NCBI GenBank assembly: GCA_016296065.1
Contig: JAEDKA010000001.1
Span: forward strand, 199,716 to 263,715
From: Kiritimatiellia bacterium
GTDB taxonomy: Bacteria; Verrucomicrobiota; Kiritimatiellia; RFP12; UBA1067
Length of the DNA stretch: 64,000 nt
Reading direction: 5' to 3'
Positions 35,279 through 43,800 of the stretch are shown in pieces. The notes beneath the pieces are model-generated. The model saw only the letters and a list, made by a program, of their open reading frames with translations, searched no databases and was not told the origin of the DNA. Numbering within the stretch: position 1 is the stretch's first letter; each line of letters starts with the position of its first letter. Both the position numbers and the translations under genes were made by a program.

Positions 35279-36689
35279 CGACGCGTCGCTCGGACGTGCC
35301 CGGAATGCCGAGCGCGCCGCGGTATTTCGCCACCGTGCGCCTCGCCACATGGTAGCCGGCTTTCTTCATCATCTCGGAGAGCTTTTCGTCCGAAAGTGGA
35401 TTCGACTTGTCCTCTGCGGCGATGATGGACTTGAGCTTGTCCTTCACTGCGTCGGTTGAGACCTGCTCGCCGCTGTCCGTCTCAACGCCGGACGTGAAGA
35501 ACTTCTTCAGCTCCACGACGCCCTTCGGGGTGGAGATGTACTTGTCCCTGACGGTGCGCGAGACGGTCGTGTGGTGAACTCCGACCTTGTCGGCAACTTG
35601 CTGCATCGTGAGCGGCTTGAGACCTTTTAGTCCGTGCTCGAAGAACCCCGGCTGCGCGTCGATTATTGCCTGGGAGATTCCGCGTATCGTCTCCTGCCGC
35701 TTCTGGACGGCATCGATTATCGCCCGCGCGGCGGCAATTCTCTCGCGGATGTACGATTTCGTCTGCCTGTCCGTGTTTGGGTCGTTGAGCATTCGCTCGT
35801 ACTTCGGCGAAATGTGGATTTCGGGGATGCTCCTGTCGTCGACGTCGGCCCACCATCCGTCCTTCGTGAGGACTGCGTGGACCTCGGGATTCACGTAGGC
35901 GACGGACTTCCCCCTGTGTGCGAAGGCTCGCCCCGGGAAGGGGTCCAGAGTCCTCAGCTCGCGCAGGATGTCGGCGTAGCGCTCGTGGGAAATCCCCATG
36001 TCGCGCTCGATCACCGCGATGTGCCCGGCGGCGACGTCCTCGAGGTGGCGCTCGATAAGCTCGCGCACGTCTTCCTTGAAGGGCGAGCCGTCCAGCTTGT
36101 CGAGCTGGGCGAGGAGGCATTCCTTCGCGTTGCGCGCTCCGCATCCGGGCGGATCGAGCTCTGTGATGCGCTTTAGGACGGAAAGTATCTTCGCTTCGCT
36201 CTCGCCGGTGACCATCATGAGGTCGGGGATCGACCCGGCGAAGAGTCCGTTGTCGTCGAGCTCCCCGATTAGCACTTCTGCAATCGGCATGTCCTCCTGC
36301 GGCACGTCGGAGAGCTCCAGCTGCACGAGAAGGTGCTCCTCAAGCGTTTCCTCCTTCGTCTGGTTATCGAAGAAGCGCTGACGGCGCTCGTTGGCCTCCT
36401 CGTCTCCGGTGATGGCCGCGGCGGTTCCGTACTCCGGCTCGTAGTCGTCCTCTGGATAGCCGTTCTGGTCGGAGTCCGGACGTTCCTCAGCCTCTTTGAG
36501 CTTGTCGGAGACCGTCTTGGTGACGAGTGTCTGCTCCACGTCCTCGATGCAGGGGTTTTCGCTCATCTCTTTGTCGAGCCTGAGCCTGAGTTCGGGGAGA
36601 TTCATTGTGAGAAGCTCGATGCCCTGGCGCATCTGCGGCGCCAGGGTCATGGTTTGCGTCTGCGACTGGTGGACCGACATGTTCATCAT
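35265..36689 (-). CDS. rpoN: RNA polymerase sigma-54 factor
   Basis: 474 aa. Region I is Gln/Leu-rich (QSQTQTMTLAPQMRQGIELL), then an acidic region II, the core-binding and helix-turn-helix parts (MQQVADKVGVHHTTVSRTVRDKY) and the RpoN box ARRTVAKYR near the end. It directs transcription from -24/-12 promoters with enhancer-binding activators; no activator gene and no convincing TGGCAC-N5-TTGC site was found in the window. A strong AGGAGGTG site precedes the ATG. Its 3' end overlaps the convergent RdgB-UbiA gene. Confidence 0.96.
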   Translation of the reverse strand: MMNMSVHQSQTQTMTLAPQMRQGIELLTMNLPELRLRLDKEMSENPCIEDVEQTLVTKTVSDKLKEAEERPDSDQNGYPEDDYEPEYGTAAAITGDEEANERRQRFFDNQTKEETLEEHLLVQLELSDVPQEDMPIAEVLIGELDDNGLFAGSIPDLMMVTGESEAKILSVLKRITELDPPGCGARNAKECLLAQLDKLDGSPFKEDVRELIERHLEDVAAGHIAVIERDMGISHERYADILRELRTLDPFPGRAFAHRGKSVAYVNPEVHAVLTKDGWWADVDDRSIPEIHISPKYERMLNDPNTDRQTKSYIRERIAAARAIIDAVQKRQETIRGISQAIIDAQPGFFEHGLKGLKPLTMQQVADKVGVHHTTVSRTVRDKYISTPKGVVELKKFFTSGVETDSGEQVSTDAVKDKLKSIIAAEDKSNPLSDEKLSEMMKKAGYHVARRTVAKYRGALGIPGTSERRVATTR

Positions 36690-36736
36690 GGCGCGGACAC
36701 CTCCTGTATGGCTGAATCTCTCTCTCCTGATTTCAT
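36686..36736 (-). CDS. possible leaderless 16-codon upstream ORF overlapping the rpoN start
   Basis: ATG 7 nt after a TAGAAT box opens MKSGERDSAIQEVSAP and ends in a TGA that overlaps the tandem ATGATG of rpoN. If the promoter is used as predicted, this mini-ORF would be translated first and could couple to rpoN. Small size makes chance likely. Confidence 0.3.
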   Translation of the reverse strand: MKSGERDSAIQEVSAP

Positions 36737-36743
36737 GCGGTAT

Positions 36744-36749
36744 ATTCTA
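36744..36749 (-). promoter_or_regulatory. extended -10 box upstream of rpoN
   Basis: TTTGGTAGAAT on the minus strand; rpoN ATG is 54 nt downstream. Confidence 0.55.
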
Positions 36750-36812
36750 CCAAATTTTCCGACGTTGCGTTTGCCTGGGTGCGACGAGCGGTTTCGTGGT
36801 TTGCGCCTGCCA

Positions 36813-36841
36813 TTGTTGCGGGGCGCGGTTTTTGGTATAAT
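36813..36841 (+). promoter_or_regulatory. gpmI promoter
   Basis: TTGTTG at 36813-36818, 17-nt spacer ending TTTTTGG, TATAAT at 36836-36841. The leader to gpmI is about 53 nt with AAGGAGA. Confidence 0.75.
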
Positions 36842-36901
36842 AGGCGGCCAAAAGCATGATTTAGGCCTGAATAGGCCGACAATAAGGAGAATCAGAAGAA
36901 A

Positions 36902-38488
36902 ATGAGACCTGTAGTCTTCATCATTCGCGACGGCTGGGGCATCAACCCGCGTCAGGACGGCAATTCAGTGTATGGGGCGAAGACGCCCGTAATCGACCAG
37001 ATCCGCGCGCGGTATCCGCACTGCCTTCTGGACTGCTGTGGCGAGGCGGTGGGTCTGCCGGACGGCTACCAGGGTTCCTCCGAAGTCGGCCACCTCAACA
37101 TGGGCGCGGGCAGAATCGTCGTCCAGGAGCTCAAGAGAATCGACGACGGCCTCGCTTCGGGCGATCTCTTCAAGAGCCCGAAGTGGCAGAACCTGATCGC
37201 TCAATGGAAGAAGAACAACTCCCAGTTCCACTTCTTCGGACTCCTCCAGGACGAGGGCGTGCATGCCCATCAGGAGCATCTCTTCAAGCTTATGCGCAGG
37301 GCCCGCGCCGAGTTCCCCGAGGGGAAGATCGTCGTGCATCCGTTCCTCGACGGACGCGACACGCCGCCGCGCTCGACGCTTGAGTACATCGCCCGCCTGA
37401 AGCAGGAGCTCGCCTCCGTAGGCAACGCAACGATTGGCACGGCTATGGGCCGCTACTACGGCATGGACCGCGCGAAGAAGTACGAGCTTACCGACACGGC
37501 GTTTGAATGCATCGTCAACTGCAAGGGCAACCGCGCGGCGACGATCGAGGAGGCCGTCAAGAAGGAGTACGAGACTGGCAAGACCCCCGACAACACTCCG
37601 ATGACCGACGAGTACATTCCGTGCTACGTGATCGGCGACTACGCCGGCATGAAGGACGGCGACGTCGTGATGCACACCAACTACCGCCAGGACCGCGCAA
37701 TCCAGCTCACCCAGGCGTTCGTCTGCGACGACTATCCGGGCAAGCGCTCTCGCCGTCCGCAGGTCACCTACCTCGGCTTCTCGCGCTACTGGGACGAGTT
37801 CGAGGACTATCTGCTCGGCGCAGGCGGGGCTGGCGGCAGCATGGACAACCTCCTCGGCGAGGTCATATCCAAGGCGGGCCTCAGGCAGCTTCGCATCGCG
37901 GAGACCCAGAAGTTCCGCCACGTGACGAGCTTCTTCAACGGCAAGTCCACGACGCCTTCCGAGGGCGAGGAGCAGGTCGACATCCCGAGCCGTTTCGACC
38001 CCGCGACGTTCGCCTCGCATCCCGAGATGGACGCCTACACGGTGACGGACGCGCTCCTCAAGCGCCTCGAGAACAATCCGTACGGATTCATCGCCGTCAA
38101 CTACGCGAACTGCGACATGGTCGGCCACACGGGTGACCAGGCCGCCGCGACTAAGGCCGTCGAGGTGACCGACGAGTGCATCGGCAAGCTCCTCCCGCGC
38201 CTTCTCGAGCTCGACGCCCACGTCCTCATCTTCGCCGACCACGGCAACGCCGAGCAGATGGTCGACTACAAGTCCGGCCTCACGAAGACGTCCCACACGC
38301 TCAACCTCGTCGAGTGCTTCTACGTCGCTAACGACGCGGCAGGAGTGAGGCTCACGCCCCTCGCGAAGCTCTCCGCCGTCGCGCCGACCGCGCTGCAGAT
38401 GCTCGGCATCCCCGTGCCGCCGGAAATGACGACTCCGTCTCTCCTCGCGGGCAAGGAGCCCTGGTCGAAGACGGCGCTCAACGTCTGA
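36902..38488 (+). CDS. gpmI: 2,3-bisphosphoglycerate-independent phosphoglycerate mutase
   Basis: Interconverts 3- and 2-phosphoglycerate. 528 aa. Metal-binding Asp in FIIRDGWG, phosphoserine site in GSSEVGHLNMGAGR, HPFLDGRDTPPRS, TNYRQDRAIQLT, NCDMVGHTGD and FADHGNAEQM are all conserved. It is a glycolytic gene with its own promoter and a leader with an AAGGAG site. gmd follows after 7 nt, so carbohydrate metabolism and GDP-sugar synthesis share a transcript. Confidence 0.97.
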   Translation: MRPVVFIIRDGWGINPRQDGNSVYGAKTPVIDQIRARYPHCLLDCCGEAVGLPDGYQGSSEVGHLNMGAGRIVVQELKRIDDGLASGDLFKSPKWQNLIAQWKKNNSQFHFFGLLQDEGVHAHQEHLFKLMRRARAEFPEGKIVVHPFLDGRDTPPRSTLEYIARLKQELASVGNATIGTAMGRYYGMDRAKKYELTDTAFECIVNCKGNRAATIEEAVKKEYETGKTPDNTPMTDEYIPCYVIGDYAGMKDGDVVMHTNYRQDRAIQLTQAFVCDDYPGKRSRRPQVTYLGFSRYWDEFEDYLLGAGGAGGSMDNLLGEVISKAGLRQLRIAETQKFRHVTSFFNGKSTTPSEGEEQVDIPSRFDPATFASHPEMDAYTVTDALLKRLENNPYGFIAVNYANCDMVGHTGDQAAATKAVEVTDECIGKLLPRLLELDAHVLIFADHGNAEQMVDYKSGLTKTSHTLNLVECFYVANDAAGVRLTPLAKLSAVAPTALQMLGIPVPPEMTTPSLLAGKEPWSKTALNV

Positions 38489-38495
38489 CGACGAT

Positions 38496-39503
38496 ATGAA
38501 AAAGGCACTTATCACCGGAATCACCGGTCAGGACGGAAGCTACCTCGCGGAGCTTCTGCTGTCGAAGGGGTACGAGGTACACGGCGTAATCCGCCGTGCC
38601 TCGACTTTCAACACTGAGCGCATCGACCATCTGTATCAGGATCCGCACATCAACGGCGTGCGGCTCTTCCTGCACTACGGCGACCTCGCGGACAGCGCGA
38701 ACCTCGTGAAGCTCGTCTACGAGATCCAGCCCGACGAGGTGTACAACCTCGCCGCGCAGAGCCACGTGCGCGTCTCGTTCGACTCGCCCGAGTTCACCGG
38801 AGACGTCGACGCGCTCGGCACAATGAGGCTCCTCGAGGCGATTCACCTCACCGGACGCGACAAGCTCACGAAGTTCTACCAGGCCTCCACCTCCGAGCTG
38901 TTCGGACTCGTCCAGGAGGTTCCGCAGAAGGAGACGACTCCGTTCTATCCGCGCTCGCCCTACGCCGTCGCGAAGCTCTACGCCTACTGGGCCGTCAGGA
39001 ACTACCGCGAGGCGTACGGAATCTTCGCGTCCAACGGAATCCTCTTCAACCACGAGTCGCCGCGCCGCGGCGAGACGTTCGTCACGCGCAAGATCACGCG
39101 CGCCGTCGGACGCATCAAGATGGGGCTGCAGGACAAGCTCTACATGGGCAACATCAACTCCCTGCGCGACTGGGGCTTCGCCGGCGACTATGTCGAAGGC
39201 ATGTGGAAGATCCTCCAGCACGACAAGCCCGACGAGTTCGTCCTCGCGACCGGCGAGATGCACTCCGTCAAGGAGTTCCTCGAAGCCGCGTTCTCTCGCG
39301 TCGGGCTCGACTGGGAGAAGTACGTCGAATGCGACAAGCGCTATCTCCGTCCGACGGAAGTCGACCAGCTCCTCGGCGACGCCTCGAAGGCGAAGCGCGA
39401 GCTCGGCTGGGAGCCGAAGGTGAAGTTCCGCGAGCTCGTCGACATGATGGTCGACGCCGATCTCGAACTCGCGCGCAAGGAGCGCGTTCTGAAGGGTTCG
39501 TAG
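38496..39503 (+). CDS. gmd: GDP-mannose 4,6-dehydratase
   Basis: Converts GDP-mannose to GDP-4-keto-6-deoxymannose, the first step to GDP-L-fucose. 335 aa, SDR fold. Cofactor loop GITGQDGSYLAELLL, catalytic STSELFG, and YPRSPYAVAKLYAYW with the Tyr-x-x-x-Lys pair; NHESPRRGETFVTRKI is also family-typical. Its normal partner fcl lies 7 kb downstream past an anomalous block, whereas these two genes are usually adjacent. Followed by hairpins and a terminator at 39523-39584. Confidence 0.97.
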   Translation: MKKALITGITGQDGSYLAELLLSKGYEVHGVIRRASTFNTERIDHLYQDPHINGVRLFLHYGDLADSANLVKLVYEIQPDEVYNLAAQSHVRVSFDSPEFTGDVDALGTMRLLEAIHLTGRDKLTKFYQASTSELFGLVQEVPQKETTPFYPRSPYAVAKLYAYWAVRNYREAYGIFASNGILFNHESPRRGETFVTRKITRAVGRIKMGLQDKLYMGNINSLRDWGFAGDYVEGMWKILQHDKPDEFVLATGEMHSVKEFLEAAFSRVGLDWEKYVECDKRYLRPTEVDQLLGDASKAKRELGWEPKVKFRELVDMMVDADLELARKERVLKGS

Positions 39504-39513
39504 CCGCACATGG

Positions 39514-39543
39514 CAACGGTAGGGTCACGCGCCCAGCGTGACC
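39514..39543. repeat. CAACGGTAGGG + palindrome, copy 1
   Basis: CAACGGTAGGG runs into the hairpin GGTCACGC-GCCCA-GCGTGACC. The same 11-mer leads into GC-rich sequence at 39944-39954. Confidence 0.5.
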
Positions 39544-39552
39544 GCTTCCACG

Positions 39553-39584
39553 AAAACTCCTGCCCCATTTCGGGCGGGAGTTTT
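39553..39584 (+). terminator. terminator after gmd, fused to the next promoter
   Basis: AAAACTCCTGCCC pairs with GGGCGGGAGTTTT (one mismatch) around CATTTC. The T-run continues as TTTTGCTATAAT. Confidence 0.85.
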
Positions 39585-39586
39585 GC

Positions 39587-39592
39587 TATAAT
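39587..39592 (+). promoter_or_regulatory. extended -10 box with no intact gene behind it
   Basis: TTTTGCTATAAT directly after the terminator stem. The next intact gene starts 717 nt later, so the product would be an RNA or a long leader. Confidence 0.6.
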
Positions 39593-39598
39593 ATTGTC

Positions 39599-39880
39599 GT
39601 CCTCTCGTGGCGGGTGCTGCGCGGGGAACAGCCGAAGCGGGGGAGAAATCCCGATAAGGCGATAAGATTTTTTGCGCTGACACGCAAACGACGTTCAAGC
39701 GAAACTTGGCGGTTTCAATCGTACGCAACGTACGAGATGTACGAACGGAGTTTGACGAGGTCACGCTAACGGTTTATAGCCGTTTGCGTGTCCTTGTCGT
39801 CTCTTTCGTACATAGGCACGCCAAGGCCTCCAGAAGTAGAGAGAACGACGAGGCACGCATTTTTGTTTGTATTTTCCTCT
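39599..39880 (+). ncRNA. candidate structured RNA or attenuator leader
   Basis: Within the 805-bp gap after gmd. An 11-bp perfect helix (39681-39691 with 39782-39792) is mutually exclusive with a second long imperfect helix (39787-39807 with 39839-39859) because both use bases 39787-39792. The second helix is followed by a T-rich run (ATTTTTGTTTGTATTTT), so it looks like a terminator. A small AACGG/CCGTT hairpin also competes. The upstream extended -10 gives a transcript of about 270 nt. No Rfam class recognised: no tRNA-like end, no SRP or 6S signature. Could be the leader of a gene that has since decayed. Confidence 0.4.
39722..39748 (+). repeat. second 9-nt-period repeat
   Basis: GTACGCAAC, GTACGAGAT, GTACGAACG in tandem; similar in period and composition to the repeat inside the RdgB-UbiA gene. 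Confidence 0.55.
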
Positions 39881-39918
39881 CTCTCTCAAGTCCATCGCGT
39901 CGAAGCGCATCATGCGTA

Positions 39919-39954
39919 GCGACGGCGCCTCGCCGTCGCGCGTCAACGGTAGGG
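39919..39954. repeat. hairpin plus CAACGGTAGGG copy 2
   Basis: Perfect 9-bp hairpin GCGACGGCG-CCT-CGCCGTCGC at 39919-39939, then CAACGGTAGGG at 39944-39954 as in copy 1 at 39514. Confidence 0.5.
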
Positions 39955-40078
39955 CGGGCGCGCCGCGCACGCCGCAGAGAGGACGGCTGATGACGACATT
40001 CATCGACTTGCTGGATAGGTACCGCGCCACTTCGCTTTCGGAAGCGGAGAAGGGCACGAACTCGAGGATCGTTCGCGC

Positions 40079-40294
40079 ATCGTCTACAACGACCGCGTGA
40101 CGATCCGCGGCATACCGCTTTCCGCCTACGGCTACGTCGTCAACGGCAAGAGCGCGATCGAGTGGGTGATGGAGCGATACCAGGTCACGACCAACAAGGA
40201 TTCCGGCATCGTCAACGATCCGAACAAGTGGCTTGCCGAATGCGGCGACGAGCGCTACATGGGCGCGGCAGATGTGCCGCGCGAAATGGTATAA
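40079..40294 (+). pseudogene. C-terminal remnant of a restriction-type (ISP/III-like) helicase
   Basis: The frame reads IVYNDRVTIRGIPLSAY, GYVVNGKSAIEWVMERYQ and VTTNKDSGIVNDPNKW, the conserved C-terminal end of large DEAD/DEAH restriction or damage-type helicases (family knowledge; not searched). Only about 70 residues are left. There is no ribosome site, and the code upstream of about 40070 does not continue the family. The natural C-terminus also seems lost, since the reading after about 40245 diverges into a hairpin and promoter. A short GTG ORF at 40097 is part of this remnant, not a gene. Confidence 0.65.
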
Positions 40295-40295
40295 T
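40263..40295 (+). promoter_or_regulatory. hairpin-abutted extended -10 of the island genes
   Basis: GCGCGGCA-GATG-TGCCGCGC hairpin (40263-40282), then GAAATGGTATAAT with TATAAT at 40290-40295, 13 nt before the ATG at 40309. Confidence 0.7.
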
Positions 40296-40308
40296 ATAGG
40301 TGAAGCAG

Positions 40309-40890
40309 ATGAAACAATTGGTGACAGTTCTGTGTATGGCATATGCAGCGGCGACGTTGGCGTCGGCGCGGATCGAGGTGTCTGCGCTCCCGGCGAGCGA
40401 GTACGCCGACACGGAGGTGTCGACGAACGTCGCGTTCAGGACGAGCAGGAGAGGCGTGAAGGCGCTTGACGTCAGGATCGAGTACACAGGATCGGAGTCT
40501 AACTGCGTCGAGATGGCGTTCGGGCGCGACACTGACGGGAACGGCGACCTCTCGGCGGAGGAGACGCGCCTTCTCCTCGGATGGCGCGGCGGCCGCCGCT
40601 TCGTCGAGGACGTTGCGTCCGACGATCGCGTGTACGAGGACGCGGAGCCTGCATCGGGGCGGCGCTTCCTCGCGCTGTCAGTCACGACCGATGGCGACCT
40701 TGTTCCCCGCACGGCGGCTTTTACGTGCGAGTCGGGCCCGTGCTTCGCCTCGTTCGCGGCACATCCGCCGCGCTTCCTCTGCGACTCGTCGTGGAACCTC
40801 GTCAAGGTCGTCCGGCGCGGCGCATTTGCCGCGGACGAGTGGTGCGAGGTCGAGAACTCGGGGCCGAAGTTCGAGCTACGGGTGAGGTGA
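40309..40890 (+). CDS. hypothetical exported protein of the accessory island
   Basis: 193 aa with signal peptide (MKQLVTVLCMAYAAATLASA). The ATG has AGGTGA ahead of it; a GTG three codons upstream lies only 4 nt behind the -10 box and cannot be transcribed. Mature part beta-rich with an EF-hand-like acidic stretch DTDGNGDLSAEE near 83-94 and four Cys. No family recognised. It precedes the 1464-aa protein by 5 nt, and both probably share one transcript. It may be a secreted companion of that protein; that is inference. Confidence 0.75.
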   Translation: MKQLVTVLCMAYAAATLASARIEVSALPASEYADTEVSTNVAFRTSRRGVKALDVRIEYTGSESNCVEMAFGRDTDGNGDLSAEETRLLLGWRGGRRFVEDVASDDRVYEDAEPASGRRFLALSVTTDGDLVPRTAAFTCESGPCFASFAAHPPRFLCDSSWNLVKVVRRGAFAADEWCEVENSGPKFELRVR

Positions 40891-40895
40891 CGGCA

Positions 40896-43800
40896 ATGAT
40901 GGTCAAGTGCTTTACAGCTCTGATGCTCGCCGGATTCGCCGCAAGCGCGGTTCTTTTCCTCTGCGTCCTCTGCCGCGACGCGGGCGTTCGTCCGCTTCGT
41001 GCGGCGGCAAGATTTGCGCGAAGCCGGGGCGTCCTCGGATGCCTGCTCATACTGCCGCTCTGCGTCACGCTGTTTGTGAATGCGGTCGTGAAGCCGCCGA
41101 CGAACGGAGTCAACGGCGTGTCAGGTCCGATGCGCGTGCGGCGGACGGGCGGCGTCCGGACGCCGACGGCGGACGAATATGCCGCGGGCTTCGCGCTTGT
41201 TCATGCAGGAACGGGCGAGGTGTTCGACTTCTCCCCTACGCCGAACGCCGAGGTATGCGAGGAATGGCGCAGGTTCGGGGCTGCAGACGACAGACAGCGG
41301 ATCAGCCTTGTTGACGACGCATACGACGGCTATGCGGGCTTTCCGTTCGGGACGAACATGATACGGAAACTGACCGTGTTCTCCGACGGAGAGGCATGCG
41401 TTGCCACGACTAATGCGTCGACGACGATATCTCCGCTAAAATGCGTTTCGGGCATTCTCCCTGCGTCGCACTGGGGCTTGATTGGCGGAGAGGCTTCGCA
41501 GTTCTGGTCGTGCCTTACGCCGTCCAACTCGTTTGTGATGACGTGGCAGAATGTCGCTTTCGGCCGAAATCCAGGTTGCCTCGTCAGCTTCCAGTCGGAG
41601 CTGTACGAAAACGGAGACATGGAGTTCCGCTATGACCTGTCGGCTCTTGGCGACGGGACGGTTTCCAATGTCGTCGTCGGGGCAATGAATGGAGGCGCTG
41701 GAACAACCTTTGGCGAACCTCCGGCGGGAACGACTTCGCTGCGCTTTGCGCGTCTCGACCCGACGCGCGCCGAAGATCCAGACCCCGACGGCGACGGAAT
41801 CACGACGGCCGACGAGCTTTTCACATACGGGACAAACCCGTACGAACCAGACAGCGACCACGACGGACTGGGCGACTATGCGGAAATCAACGAGACGAAC
41901 ACCGATCCGAACGACGCGTACTCCGCAGACGGAATTTACAATGACGGACTCGCCGCCGCGCTCGGCGGGCTCGATCCGCTGTCCTGTCCCGACGGCTCTA
42001 CGAACTCCGTGCTGGAGCATGTGTTCTACTCCGGCACGACGAACGGTGCCTTCGCGTATCCTGTATCCACGGATGAAATCGGGGTCCTGAAGATAACGGT
42101 CTCTGGAAGCGGGAGCGGAAGACTTCTCGTTGGCGATGATGTCGTGCCGCTTGTTGGTTTTGAGACGAACACATTGCTTCTTGCTGTCGGAAAAGGCGTG
42201 CGCAAGGACTTGCGGTGGGATGTTCCCGATGGCCTCGATGTCGCGCTTGGTTCAGACGATTTGCTTATCGGCGAACTCCCGACGCACCTTCGGTGGAAGG
42301 GATGGATCGCGTTTCCTCACACCGACGCGGAGATTCCGTGCATTCATGACTTAAGCGCAAAGAGGAAAACCGTCTCGCTCGTCCACGGCGAGGAGTTCCC
42401 TGGGCTGACTGCTGAATGGTCGTGCGAGTCCGAGGATGTCGACATCGGGAATCGACCGCCCGTTTCGGCGGAGATCACCGGAAACTTCTCGACGCGCGAG
42501 TCGCGTTCGGTTTCCTATACGGTAGACCATCCGAAGCGGCTCACGCCGTCGCCCCTTGTGGTTTCGCAGACCCTTCGCTTCTGTCCGCATCTTTCCGCGG
42601 CAGCCGAGGATGAAGTCGATGCTGTTAACGGGGAATGCGAGCCTTATTCGTGGGGCGACGATCCGACTGACAGCGAGGACGCGACGAGCGAGGAGGATGC
42701 GGCGGGCGAGTACGCGAGGATCGCCGCGCTTCCGTCGGCGGGCGGTGTTCTCCAGCTCCACGGCACGATCGGACGCACGGACTTGGTTTCGCTCGCCGCG
42801 CCGGAGGGCGACCCGGTGCGGTGCTGCGAATGCCCAGACCACTGGCGGAGCAACTACGTCGCGCTGGCGTGGCGGTCGTGGAGGCTTGCCGTCGACGACA
42901 TGGCCGGGGAGGAGTTCTCGACATCCCGCGAGGACGTGCAGGTGTCGGCGCGCGGGACGAGCCCGAGCAGGGAGCCTGACGGCGACGGAGTTCTTTTCGT
43001 CACAAACGGTGCGCCGTATATCGCGAAGACGTACACCGTCCTCGGGGTAGGAATCGAAAGCCCGACGGGAGTCCCGCTTGTCGACTACAATGCACTTAGT
43101 CCGTCGTTTGGCTTCCCCGTCACCGTCTGCACCAATCTTGAACGCGCGGCGCGCCTTTTGTTCCGCACGGATGTGCTCCTTTCAAACGGCGTATTCCGCA
43201 TCGCCGTAGAGGACGCGACGGCTCCGTTCCAGCTCTGGGCGGAAGGATGGGCGGAGTGGGACGAGTTCGCTGGGGCGGAAGTCTGGCACCCGCCTATGCT
43301 TCTGCTCGACAGTGAGGATGTGAGTGAACGGCACTTCACGACGCGGCAGTGGCGCGGGCTCGTCGGCGAACGAGGGGCCGGGCGGTCGCTGCCGTTTATG
43401 GTCCTCGCGTCCGCAACTGGGCGCTGCGACGTTGTTGTTTCCTATGTTTTCGACGACGACGGCTCGGCGATACAGTCTGCGGCCCGCCAGCGTGTCACGT
43501 CGGTGAATCCGCCGTTGCTCCCTGACTACGACCGCGACGGACGCATAGACATGGCGGATATTGATGCGTATCTCGATGGTTGCGCGTTCCAGTACTGGAC
43601 GAACGAGGACACGACGAAGGGCGACTATCTTGGGCAAGTTTCTGACGATATGCCTAATGCCGCCGATCTTCTTGTGAACGGACGACTCGATCTTGTGAAC
43701 TTGTTCCCTCTGAGAATTGACCTGAAACCGCTCATCGACGCATGGGGGAGGCGGGCGACGTTTGTACTTTGGGAACCGGGTGATTCCCTCCATTTCTGCG

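Noticed and set aside
39681..39705. GCAAACGAC resembles the start of a tmRNA peptide tag
   Set aside because: No tag-like short ORF ending in Ala-Ala and stop follows, and no tRNA-like 3' end (GGTTCGA..., CCA) is found nearby.
39706..39990. 94-codon ORF in the gap after gmd
   Set aside because: Arg/Ser/Ala-rich reading through hairpins, no ribosome site, no family resemblance; typical of GC-rich non-coding DNA.
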